From assembly GCA_021812785.1 (NCBI GenBank), contig JAKAMR010000050.1:1-19810 (forward strand): a stretch of 19,810 nucleotides of DNA. Direction: 5' to 3'. Made by a program: the position numbers and the translations under genes. The stretch comes from Nitrospirota bacterium. Lineage in GTDB: Bacteria; Nitrospirota; Thermodesulfovibrionia; Thermodesulfovibrionales; JdFR-88. This document shows positions 7,223 to 12,964 of this stretch, piece by piece (the stretch's first letter is position 1; each line of letters begins with the position of its first letter). Below the pieces are notes generated by a model, which saw only the letters and a program-made list of their open reading frames with translations, was not told where the DNA came from and searched no databases.

Positions 7223-8046
7223 TTTCCTGTCCGGCGCGTTTTTCTCTTTCCCTTTTCTTTTGCCGCCAGGTGCGCGTGGACCGCGGCTGGGCCCATGGCC
7301 TCTATGCCTGCCCTGTCGATAAGGCTGGGCCATATTTCCTGGGCTGGCATGTCAAATATGGTCTTTTCATCGGCGGCCAGTATATACCAGTCTCCCCGGC
7401 TTATCTCCGTTTCAAGCTGGCCGGAGGCCCAGCCTGAATACCCTGCGTAAATGCGGAATTTTGATTTACTCTCCAATGCCATTTTCCTGAGCGTCCGCAT
7501 GTCCGGGCTGATATAGACGCCATCGAAAATACGAAGCGACCTGCCTGGCGGATTTTCAGATGAGTCCAGCAGCAGAAAGACCTTGTACATCTCCACCGGC
7601 CCCCCGATATAAGCCCGGTCGCTTCTTTTCTTCAGCTCTTTGACCTCGGGGAATAGTTTTGAGATGGGCACCTTCGTTGGCCTGTTTATTATCAACCCTA
7701 TCGCGCCGTCCTTGCCATACTCTATCAGCAGTATGACGGTCTCCGAGAAAACAGAGTCCGTAAGCTGCCTGGTGGCAACCAGAAACTCCCCGGCTGCAGG
7801 GCCGGCCCGGTGCAGTTGCGGGGCCGCAGGCCCGGTGAAACCAAGGCTGCACAGTAAAAACGGCTTCCGGCTTAAGGCAAGACCTGAATTAATGCCTTGG
7901 TCCTGGCCCGCCAGGCAGGCCACAGGGCCAAGAAAATCAAGAAAAACAAAAAAAACAACGGACAGGAAAATGGGTAACACGGGGAAGGCCATGGGAAAAG
8001 ATAAAGATATCTTCGGTTTCGTCCCCATGGCTATATTAAAGCACAC
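7153..8046 (-). CDS. YqgE/AlgH (UPF0301) family protein with an N-terminal membrane segment
   Basis: Residues 85-255 are a full YqgE/AlgH domain: GEFLVATRQLTDSVFSETV, IGLIINRPTKVP, YIGGPV, and IYAGYSGWASGQLE. The family usually has about 185 residues and no leader; this one has 297. The extra N-terminus carries a long hydrophobic stretch (about 20-46) ending PVACLAG, which could be a signal peptide, a lipoprotein signal with a poor lipobox, or an anchor. The extra C-terminus (about 256-297) overlaps the DUF2147 gene antisense. The start is GTG 8046 with a weak GGAA upstream; ATG 8028 or 7992 are alternatives and both keep the hydrophobic part. It begins 14 nt after dinB, so it probably belongs to the lexA-dinB transcript. 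The molecular role of the family is unclear. Confidence 0.88.
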   Translation of the reverse strand: MCFNIAMGTKPKISLSFPMAFPVLPIFLSVVFFVFLDFLGPVACLAGQDQGINSGLALSRKPFLLCSLGFTGPAAPQLHRAGPAAGEFLVATRQLTDSVFSETVILLIEYGKDGAIGLIINRPTKVPISKLFPEVKELKKRSDRAYIGGPVEMYKVFLLLDSSENPPGRSLRIFDGVYISPDMRTLRKMALESKSKFRIYAGYSGWASGQLETEISRGDWYILAADEKTIFDMPAQEIWPSLIDRAGIEAMGPAAVHAHLAAKEKGKRKTRRTGNYSGAVPLTLVHVSLLPKTGRRT

Positions 8047-8060
8047 TTTTCCAGTTTGCC

Positions 8061-9395
8061 CTAGACCTTGATCCTCAAAACTGGCATTCCCAGGCGCTGC
8101 CTGCCGTTTTCGCCCTTGAAGAGATTTTTCCCCTGTCTTCTTTCCGGGATGTCACCTCTCTCCCCTTCATGCTGCGCCTGCGCTCTGACTGGCAGGGAGG
8201 ACGCCTGCATGACAGTGTACTTGCCGAATCTTTGGGACAGCCTGTCAACCGCCTCATAGACGCGCGTCATCTTCTCGATCCTGCGGGTATCGTCAAACAG
8301 GGTGAATTGCAGGCTGCCCTCCGGCACCAGGCCACCAAGGACCACACCCGTTTGCCTGTAAGGCACCCCGCGGCGGAAAACATACCTGAACCCCTCCCTA
8401 AGGGGGCCGGACAGGTCCGCGGGAAAGGCGGTAGGCAGGTTCAGCTTCAGCTCCACCCCCTCGCTCCTGAAATCCTGCCTTCGGATAAAGACGGCAAGCC
8501 TTGAGGCAAGCAGGTTATAGCGCCTTGCCTTCATGCAGGCGTTCTCCAGGTTCCTTGAAAGCTGCGCATACACGAAGGCCTCGTCCCTGGACGGAGGGGT
8601 GAAGGTCCTGGCCTTGCTGATGGACTGATAGGCGCTTTTTGACTCGCGAGTGACGGGGTAAACGCTCCTGCCGTTGAGCTCATGCCATATTTCCAGATAA
8701 GGCTTTGAGAGATGCCCGCGGACGAACTTTTCGTCCTTCCTGGCAAACTCAAGCGCAGTACGGATGCCAAATTTATTAAGATAGGCCGCGGTATTTGGCC
8801 CTATGCCCCAAAGCTTGCCGACTGGCATGTTTTGAAGATACAGGTGGATGTCCCTTCCGGGTATGACCGTAAGAACTCTTGGCTTTCCATGTTTGGAGCC
8901 CACCTTCGCAAGCACCTTGGAGAGGCTTACGCCGATCGAGACCGTTATTCCAAGCTCGGCCTCGATGGCGGCCTGCATCTTCCCGGCTATCAGCTCATAG
9001 GGTCCGTGGAAGCTCCGCCTGAGCCCTGTCAGGTCCATGAAGGCCTCATCTATGGAATACTCCTCCACATCCGGAGAAAAACGCCTCATTATCTCAAACA
9101 TCCTCAGCGAAAAAAGGCTGTACGTCTCGTAATCGGATGGGACTATGACAGCATCCGGACAGACCCCCCTGACCTCCGAAAGCCTCATCCCGCGGCCCAC
9201 CCCCCTGGCCTTGGCCTCATAGCTTGCTGCGGCCACGATGCCGCGCTCCTTGCCGGTTATGACAGGCCTGCCCCTCAGCTCCGGGTGTATGGCCTGTTCG
9301 CAGGAGGCAAAAAAGGCGTCAGCATCCAGATGGAGTATGGCCTGCGGCCACGAATGGACAATAAGAGGTTTTTGATTTTTTTGATTTTCAATCAT
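8061..9395 (-). CDS. dinB: Y-family translesion DNA polymerase (DNA polymerase IV type)
   Basis: This 444-residue error-prone polymerase bypasses damaged template bases. The palm metal ligands are D24 (HLDADAFFASCEQ) and D116/E117 (YSIDEAFMDLTG); F29 is in the steric-gate position that excludes ribonucleotides. The helix-hairpin-helix GIGPNTAAYLNKFGI and a complete little-finger domain follow. Near the end, QFTLF is a beta-clamp binding motif of the QxxLF type. About 55 residues after it are a basic, charged tail with no recognised motif. The gene lies 50 nt downstream of lexA on the same strand, so SOS control through the lexA promoter is the natural reading. The SD is weak (AAGG), compatible with low translation. 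The name dinB is by motif; an UmuC-like label would be defensible from the pairing with a LexA/UmuD-type protein. Confidence 0.93.
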   Translation of the reverse strand: MIENQKNQKPLIVHSWPQAILHLDADAFFASCEQAIHPELRGRPVITGKERGIVAAASYEAKARGVGRGMRLSEVRGVCPDAVIVPSDYETYSLFSLRMFEIMRRFSPDVEEYSIDEAFMDLTGLRRSFHGPYELIAGKMQAAIEAELGITVSIGVSLSKVLAKVGSKHGKPRVLTVIPGRDIHLYLQNMPVGKLWGIGPNTAAYLNKFGIRTALEFARKDEKFVRGHLSKPYLEIWHELNGRSVYPVTRESKSAYQSISKARTFTPPSRDEAFVYAQLSRNLENACMKARRYNLLASRLAVFIRRQDFRSEGVELKLNLPTAFPADLSGPLREGFRYVFRRGVPYRQTGVVLGGLVPEGSLQFTLFDDTRRIEKMTRVYEAVDRLSQRFGKYTVMQASSLPVRAQAQHEGERGDIPERRQGKNLFKGENGRQRLGMPVLRIKV

Positions 9396-9445
9396 GACCC
9401 GATGCCTTGATCAGCTTGTTGAGGCCGCCAGAAAAAACAAAAAAT

Positions 9446-10060
9446 TTACCTGTATTTCCTTACCACTGCGGTCACGACCCCGGCTATCTTGAGCTCGTTT
9501 TTGGGTCTTATGGGTTTATAGGCCGGGTTTGCGGCAATGAGCTGGACATCCCCTCCCCTTTTCCTCAGGTACTTCATTGTCCAGTCCCCGTCTACCTGGG
9601 CGATGACTATGTCTCCGCTTTTGGGCGCAAGCCCCTTATCCACTATAACCATGTCGCCTGGCAGTATCCCCGCCCCGGTCATGGAATCCCCGGAGACATT
9701 GAGGAGGAAAGTGGCCTCCCGGTTCTGTATCAAAAGCTCATCCAGCGACAGGTTGTCCGAAAGCTCTTCTTCCGCGGGGCTGGGGAAGCCCGCCTCCACT
9801 GTGCCAAGCACCTTCAGGTCTTTTGTTTTTGCCTGCTGCCTTTCAAGCATCGGCCCAAGCGGTATGAGCCGTCCTTTTTCATCCCGCATGAGGACGCCCA
9901 GCCTTTCAAGCCTTCCCACCAGCTTGGAAACCGCGTTTTTGGAGGCCAGGCCTGCAAGCTGCCCGATCTCAGAGAAGCTTGGCATCCTGCCTTTTTGCCT
10001 GTAAAACATGGCTATGCCATCCGCGCGTAACCCAAGCAGCCTTTCACTATCACTCTTCAT
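9446..10060 (-). CDS. lexA: LexA-type SOS repressor with self-cleaving UmuD-like domain
   Basis: The 204-residue protein has an N-terminal winged helix (about 10-60, with MPSFSEIGQLAGL and a recognition region ASKNAVSKLVGRLERLG) and a C-terminal S24 peptidase domain. The cleavage site is A90-G91 in EAGFPSPAEE; the nucleophile is S126 in SGDSM and the general base K163 in TMKYL. Known for the family: RecA filaments trigger self-cleavage and derepression. The EAGFPSP site also resembles UmuD, and the gene sits directly before a Y-family polymerase, so it could be a local regulator and not the only LexA of the cell. I chose ATG 10060; ATG 10066 would touch the -10 box. There is no SD, and the promoter geometry predicts a leaderless mRNA. 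Autoregulation is likely from the operator at 10075-10090. Confidence 0.92.
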   Translation of the reverse strand: MKSDSERLLGLRADGIAMFYRQKGRMPSFSEIGQLAGLASKNAVSKLVGRLERLGVLMRDEKGRLIPLGPMLERQQAKTKDLKVLGTVEAGFPSPAEEELSDNLSLDELLIQNREATFLLNVSGDSMTGAGILPGDMVIVDKGLAPKSGDIVIAQVDGDWTMKYLRKRGGDVQLIAANPAYKPIRPKNELKIAGVVTAVVRKYR

Positions 10061-10066
10061 GCCCAT

Positions 10067-10096
10067 ATTCTATGGTGAACGATAGTTCACTGTCAA
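10067..10096 (-). promoter_or_regulatory. lexA promoter
   Basis: On the minus strand, a consensus TTGACA (10091-10096) and TAGAAT (10067-10072) are separated by 18 nt. The whole spacer is filled by the operator. The -10 ends 6 nt before ATG 10060. Confidence 0.8.
10075..10090. promoter_or_regulatory. LexA operator (Cheo-box type) in the lexA promoter
   Basis: GTGAACGATAGTTCAC is a perfect 6-bp inverted repeat with a 4-bp centre. Its core GAAC-N4-GTTC matches the LexA box known from Bacillus and other Gram-positives, not the E. coli CTG-N10-CAG box. Binding would block the promoter, giving autorepression. Confidence 0.8.
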
Positions 10097-10346
10097 GGCT
10101 GAAGGGGGGAAGGAACTCAAAAAGCGAAAATCGGTATTGCCGCGTTATCAAAAAGGGACATTACCCGGAAAGCAGGGAACACGTCGTTGCGGCAAGGCCT
10201 CAAGCGTTTTTCTGCAAGGGGGGCAATGCGGGCAGCCATCCATACCTCAAGAGCGGCTTGGATCATAAATATATTTGCATTATAATTGAAATTTTAGGTA
10301 ACATCAAACAGAGAGTTTAGAAGCTATTTAGGAGTTTCGATATTCA
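10097..10346. other. Intergenic region without a recognisable gene
   Basis: This stretch lies between the divergent lexA and DsrE-like promoters. Short open frames exist but have no SD, no recognisable motif and unconvincing composition. A 7-bp inverted repeat TTGCCGC...GCGGCAA is present with a spacer of about 45 nt. The right end becomes AT-rich toward the DsrE promoter. I see no RNA gene. Confidence 0.5.
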
Positions 10347-10375
10347 TTGACAAATATATTCCTTCTTGGTAATAT
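10347..10375 (+). promoter_or_regulatory. Strong sigma70-type promoter of the DsrE-like gene
   Basis: TTGACA (10347-10352) and TAATAT (10370-10375) are separated by 17 nt. The predicted start site near 10382 gives a 30-nt leader with a good AGGAGG. Confidence 0.8.
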
Positions 10376-10389
10376 GAATCAAAATTCAT
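10374..10389. promoter_or_regulatory. ATGAAT-N4-ATTCAT operator candidate at the start site
   Basis: ATGAATCAAAATTCAT is a perfect 6-bp inverted repeat that overlaps the end of the -10 and the predicted start site. A third ATTCAT half site lies at 10342-10347, just before the -35. The regulator is unknown. Confidence 0.45.
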
Positions 10390-10412
10390 TCCCGAGAAGG
10401 AGGATTTGACAG

Positions 10413-10823
10413 ATGGCAGGAAACGGAGACTCAAAGAAAATGGCCATAATCGCCAGCAAGGGCACGCTGGACATGGCATATGCCCCTCTGGTGATCGGTT
10501 CCACGGCAGCTGCCCTGGATACGGATGTGCGGATATTCTTCGCGTTTGGCGGCATCAATATCCTGCACAAAGAGAAGAACAGGCAGATCCCTCCGCCTGC
10601 GGGAATGGAGATGCTGCCTCAACTGGCAAAGAATATAAACTGGGCCGGCATACCGGAGATGCTTCAGATGTGCCGGGACGCCGGGGTCAAGTTCGTGGCC
10701 TGCTCAGCGACCATGCAGATGATGGGATACAAGAAGGAAGACCTGGTGGAAGGCGTGGAAGTGGCCGACGCGGACAGGTTCATAGAGTTCGCCCAGGAGT
10801 CCCAGAGCAGTCTGTTTATATAG
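10413..10823 (+). CDS. DsrE/DsrF-like (DsrE2 type) sulfur-relay protein
   Basis: The protein has 136 residues. The fold markers of the DsrE2-type family are visible: KKMAIIASKGTLDMAYAPL, the segment FFAFGGINILHKE, and a conserved cysteine C97 in KFVACSATMQMMGY; C87 is a second cysteine. Known for the family: small cytoplasmic or membrane-associated proteins that carry persulfide sulfur on a cysteine, often encoded near rhodaneses, TusA or heterodisulfide-reductase-like genes. None of those is in this window. The start at ATG 10413 has AGGAGG 9 nt upstream, a textbook site. The gene stands alone, with its own strong promoter (10347-10375) and a strong terminator (10848-10882). Inference: an independently regulated sulfur or redox function, possibly linked to the second DsrE-like protein of the convergent operon. 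Confidence 0.87.
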   Translation: MAGNGDSKKMAIIASKGTLDMAYAPLVIGSTAAALDTDVRIFFAFGGINILHKEKNRQIPPPAGMEMLPQLAKNINWAGIPEMLQMCRDAGVKFVACSATMQMMGYKKEDLVEGVEVADADRFIEFAQESQSSLFI

Positions 10824-10847
10824 GTATTATCCTCTTCCCACTTGTCC

Positions 10848-10882
10848 GGGGCCCCTTCAGATGAAGTGGGCCCCTTTTTTTT
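10848..10882 (+). terminator. Rho-independent terminator of the DsrE-like gene
   Basis: GGGGCCC and GGGCCCC form the base, CTTC and GAAG extend it with one bulged T, and AGAT is the loop. Eight T follow (10875-10882). It lies 25 nt after the stop codon. Confidence 0.9.
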
Positions 10883-11017
10883 CAGCCCGAAATCGAAGAT
10901 CCGGCCACATTAAGGTGTCCTAAGGGCGAAGAGAACAGCGATGGTCTCAGAATGCGGCAATTTGACATCCGTCCGCCTACTCCCTCTCAAGGACCTGAAA
11001 GATATAACCCTAAACTG

Positions 11018-11045
11018 AAAAAATCCCGTGATCTAGCCGCCGGGA
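11018..11045 (-). terminator. Probable terminator of the DUF134-NifX-DsrE operon
   Basis: On the minus strand, TCCCG (11041-11045) and CGGGA (11024-11028) form a 5-bp GC-rich stem followed by six T (11018-11023). The loop is 12 nt, so it is weaker than the convergent one. It lies 10 nt beyond the last stop codon. Confidence 0.5.
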
Positions 11046-11055
11046 CCTGAATATC

Positions 11056-11451
11056 CTAAAACGAAAGGTTTTGCCTTTCCAGGAGCATTTCCGCCAGGAA
11101 AGAGCCGGGCTTTATCTCCGAATTTTCAATGCGCTCCACCTTGTCCAGCTCATAGTGCTTTACGCAGGAAGCACAGATGTAGAACCGGACGCCAAAATCG
11201 GTGAGGGTCTTGATGAGCTCCGCTACAGGTGAAAATTCGTCCTTTTTCTGCCACGAGAGCGTTTCGGCAAACCCCTTTTTTGCAAGCAGCACCCCCTTGT
11301 CCATAAGGAAGAAATCAAGCTCCATGTCAAAGGCCTTCATGTTAGTGGCAAGCTGCATGGCCCCGGCCACTACGTCCGGATTGTCGTAGGAATGCGTGAT
11401 GATGAAAACGAATTTTTTATTTTTGTTATTGTTTTCTTCCTTGTTTTCCAC
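11056..11451 (-). CDS. DsrE-like small protein with a CxxC motif
   Basis: The protein has 131 residues. A charged Asn/Lys-rich lead (1-13) is followed by a DsrE-type core: KFVFIITHSYDNPDVVAGAMQLA, LDFFLMDKGVLLAKKG, and FYICASCVKHYEL. The cysteines C93 and C96 form CxxC at the place where DsrE proteins carry their reactive cysteine, so persulfide transfer or thiol redox is a reasonable inference. The start is GTG 11451 with GGAGAG about 12 nt upstream; the ATG at 11470 is out of frame. It is the last gene of the operon DUF134 - NifX-like - DsrE-like, 57 nt after its neighbour. It is a distant relative, not a duplicate, of the DsrE2-type protein at 10413. Confidence 0.82.
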   Translation of the reverse strand: MENKEENNNKNKKFVFIITHSYDNPDVVAGAMQLATNMKAFDMELDFFLMDKGVLLAKKGFAETLSWQKKDEFSPVAELIKTLTDFGVRFYICASCVKHYELDKVERIENSEIKPGSFLAEMLLERQNLSF

Positions 11452-11508
11452 TTTTTCTTTCTCTCTCCATATCGTTTTTATTTGACGGCTTTGCCAGGCG
11501 TTATTTTC

Positions 11509-11880
11509 TTAGTGCGCGCACCCTTCACGGCCGGAGCAGACCATTCCGGGGCTGAAAAGAGGCAGCCGCCCCTCTTCAAAAAGCTTTATGTTCTGGGCTA
11601 CCGTGCCATCGGACGCCTTGTAAACCTTTATACCCGCCCCGTTAAGCCTCATCAGGGCGCCCCTGCCGATGCCCCCTACTATGATGACGTCCACATTCTC
11701 ACCGGAGAGCGCCTTGAGGGGACTGCACATACCGTGGGCATGATGCGCGTCGCCATTCAAGACGGCTTTTTCTTCTTTCGTCGCAGTGTCAAATACAATA
11801 AAGGCGGCAGCAGAGCCGAAATGCCCGTAAACCTCGCTGTCAAGCGACCGGGTCTCCATGACCGGGAAACAAAGTTTCAT
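11509..11880 (-). CDS. NifX/NifB-like (MTH1175-type) dinitrogenase iron-molybdenum cofactor family protein
   Basis: This 123-residue protein has the single RNase-H-like domain of the NifX/NafY/MTH1175 family: MKLCFPV, VYGHFGSAAAFIVFD, IIVGGIGRGALMRLNGAGIKVY. Possible metal or cluster ligands are C4, the HHAHGMC cluster (H46, H47, H49, C52) and the tail C115/C121. In nitrogen fixers relatives hold FeMo-cofactor precursors; stand-alone members are common in anaerobes without nitrogenase, and their role is not settled. ATG 11880 is chosen because GAGGAGG lies 9 nt upstream and the family begins here; a longer frame to 11973 overlaps the upstream gene. It starts 4 nt after the DUF134 stop codon, its SD lying inside that gene, so translation is probably coupled. 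No nif gene is in the window. Confidence 0.88.
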   Translation of the reverse strand: MKLCFPVMETRSLDSEVYGHFGSAAAFIVFDTATKEEKAVLNGDAHHAHGMCSPLKALSGENVDVIIVGGIGRGALMRLNGAGIKVYKASDGTVAQNIKLFEEGRLPLFSPGMVCSGREGCAH

Positions 11881-11884
11881 TTTT

Positions 11885-12184
11885 TTATTCCTCCTCTTTG
11901 CAAATAGAGTTTTCAAGCACGATGGCCTTACACCCGGACAGGGCCTCAGCCACTTTCCTCCTTTCGCTTGCAAGTATCCGCTGGACAGTCCCCCTGGATA
12001 TGCCCATCCTCTGCCCGGCCTGTTCCTGGGTCAGGCCGTCCAGGTCGCAAAGCTTGAGGGCCTCCAGTTCGTCCCTCAATAGAGCTATCTTCTCTATCTT
12101 TGTCATAGGTATGCCGGTGGGCTTGAACGCCCTGCCCATATAGCTGCACCCGCAAACCCTCTCTTTCTTAGGCCTGGGAGACAT
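11885..12184 (-). CDS. DUF134 (UPF0251) family HTH regulator
   Basis: The protein has 99 residues. It opens MSPRPKKERVCGC, then MTKIEKIALLRDELEALKLCDLDGL, then a sigma-region-4-like helix-turn-helix at about 52-73 (TQEQAGQRMGISRGTVQRIL). Cysteines C11, C13, C46 and C85 could bind a metal or sense redox state. The family is a predicted DNA-binding group often found next to NifX-like genes; direct function is not well known. ATG 12184 is used since the family begins here and the predicted mRNA start (near 12224) lies downstream of the other in-frame starts. The SD is weak. It is first in an operon with the NifX-like and DsrE-like genes. Inference: it binds the palindrome at 12219-12230 and controls its own operon. 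Confidence 0.87.
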   Translation of the reverse strand: MSPRPKKERVCGCSYMGRAFKPTGIPMTKIEKIALLRDELEALKLCDLDGLTQEQAGQRMGISRGTVQRILASERRKVAEALSGCKAIVLENSICKEEE

Positions 12185-12218
12185 GTTTTTTGTCCGTCGT
12201 TTCCGCCCCTGATATTTC

Positions 12219-12230
12219 GTGCATATGCAC
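12219..12230. promoter_or_regulatory. Perfect palindrome GTGCATATGCAC at the DUF134 operon start
   Basis: A 12-bp perfect palindrome lies directly downstream of the -10 box and covers the predicted start site. This position suits a repressor. The DUF134 product is the obvious candidate ligand. Confidence 0.6.
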
Positions 12231-12259
12231 ATTATAAAGGCCAAAAAAAAAATAGTCAA
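12231..12259 (-). promoter_or_regulatory. Near-consensus promoter of the DUF134 operon
   Basis: On the minus strand, TTGACT (12254-12259) and TATAAT (12231-12236) are separated by 17 nt that include a run of ten T. Confidence 0.82.
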
Positions 12260-12272
12260 CCTTTTCCCCGTT

Positions 12273-12695
12273 TTACCGGTTCGGGCCTTCTGACCGTATC
12301 CTGGCCACATCGCCCGGCGCGGCCCATGGAGCATGGTTCCCCCAGCTTGAGCGCTCATAGTTTATGATCGAGGCTATCTGTTTATCCGAAAGCTCGCCCG
12401 CCCAGGAAGGCATGTAGATCACATACTTTATGCCATTTATGGTCGTCCCCTGCTTGCCAAACAGCACCGTGCGGATGTGCTGTGCGGGGTCCCTGTCTGT
12501 TACCACGGGGTCTGCCGCCAGGGGCGGCACCAGGCCGGGCATGCCCATGCCGTTTTCCCCGTGGCAGCCGGCGCAGTTGGTCTTGTATAGCTTCGCCCCT
12601 TTGTTCTGCGACCCGTATGCAAGGGAAAAGGCAAGAATAAAAAAAGCAAGGGCACTTAAAAAGAGTTTTCGGACAAAACTTTCTGTCTTATTCAT
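12273..12695 (-). CDS. Secreted monohaem class I cytochrome c
   Basis: The protein has 140 residues. Residues 1-28 are a Sec signal peptide (basic KK/RK, hydrophobic LFLSALAFFILAFSLA, cleavage near AYG-SQ). Haem is attached at C41 and C44 with H45 as axial ligand (CAGCH). The sixth ligand is probably M95 in YMPSWAGELSDKQIASIINY, the usual C-terminal helix of class I cytochromes. It should shuttle electrons in the periplasm; its partner is not evident. ATG 12695 is chosen because the signal peptide starts there; a TTG at 12752 would add 19 residues. No SD is obvious. It is divergent from fdhA and shares its control region; functional coupling to formate oxidation is speculative, since FdhA here looks cytoplasmic. 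Confidence 0.9.
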   Translation of the reverse strand: MNKTESFVRKLFLSALAFFILAFSLAYGSQNKGAKLYKTNCAGCHGENGMGMPGLVPPLAADPVVTDRDPAQHIRTVLFGKQGTTINGIKYVIYMPSWAGELSDKQIASIINYERSSWGNHAPWAAPGDVARIRSEGPNR

Positions 12696-12783
12696 ATTTT
12701 TTGCGTTAACAGCCTTTATTGTCAGCGAATGCCGCAGGATTTCAATTTGCAATATGGTAAAAAAACGGTCGGCGATTTATTCA

Positions 12784-12811
12784 TTTCTACCACAGCCCGC
12801 CCGGCTGTCAA
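12784..12811 (-). promoter_or_regulatory. Promoter candidate of the cytochrome c gene
   Basis: On the minus strand, TTGACA (12806-12811) and TAGAAA (12784-12789) are separated by 16 nt. The palindrome at 12815-12828 sits 3 nt upstream of the -35, a place used by activators. Confidence 0.5.
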
Positions 12812-12814
12812 CCC

Positions 12815-12828
12815 TTTTACGGGTAAAA
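12815..12828. promoter_or_regulatory. Inverted repeat TTTTAC-GG-GTAAAA upstream of the cytochrome c promoter
   Basis: TTTTACGGGTAAAA is a perfect 6-bp inverted repeat with a 2-bp centre. It contains the heptamer GGGTAAA, which also forms the operator in the divergent fdhA promoter. Confidence 0.45.
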
Positions 12829-12877
12829 AATGATAATCCCGGTGATAGCCGCATTATTATTTTTTATAGATAAAAGT

Positions 12878-12907
12878 TTGAGAAATTTACCCTAGTCAGG
12901 GTAAAAT
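12878..12907 (+). promoter_or_regulatory. Promoter candidate of fdhA
   Basis: TTGAGA (12878-12883) and TAAAAT (12902-12907) are separated by 18 nt. The leader would be about 50 nt and carries GGAGAGG before the TTG start. No sigma54 GG-GC pair was seen. Confidence 0.5.
12886..12905. promoter_or_regulatory. Operator candidate in the fdhA promoter spacer
   Basis: TTTACCCTAGTCAGGGTAAA is a perfect 8-bp inverted repeat with a 4-bp centre, filling the -35/-10 spacer. A bound protein would compete with RNA polymerase. Confidence 0.6.
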
Positions 12908-12964
12908 AAAATCCTGAATGCCTTTTACAGGAAAGTTCTTGCGGGCGAAAGGAGAGGCGGAAAA

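Noticed and set aside
10406..10864. 152-codon frame overlapping the DsrE2-type gene
   Set aside because: It is in a different frame from the conserved protein, begins at a TTG and has an Arg/Gly-rich shadow composition.
10883..11017. Possible small gene or RNA between the two terminators
   Set aside because: No SD-supported open frame, tRNA-like fold or strong hairpin could be found in this stretch.
12886..12905. NarL/NarP 7-2-7 site in the fdhA promoter
   Set aside because: The spacing TACCCTA-GT-CAGGGTA is similar, but the seventh position of each half does not fit the NarL heptamer.
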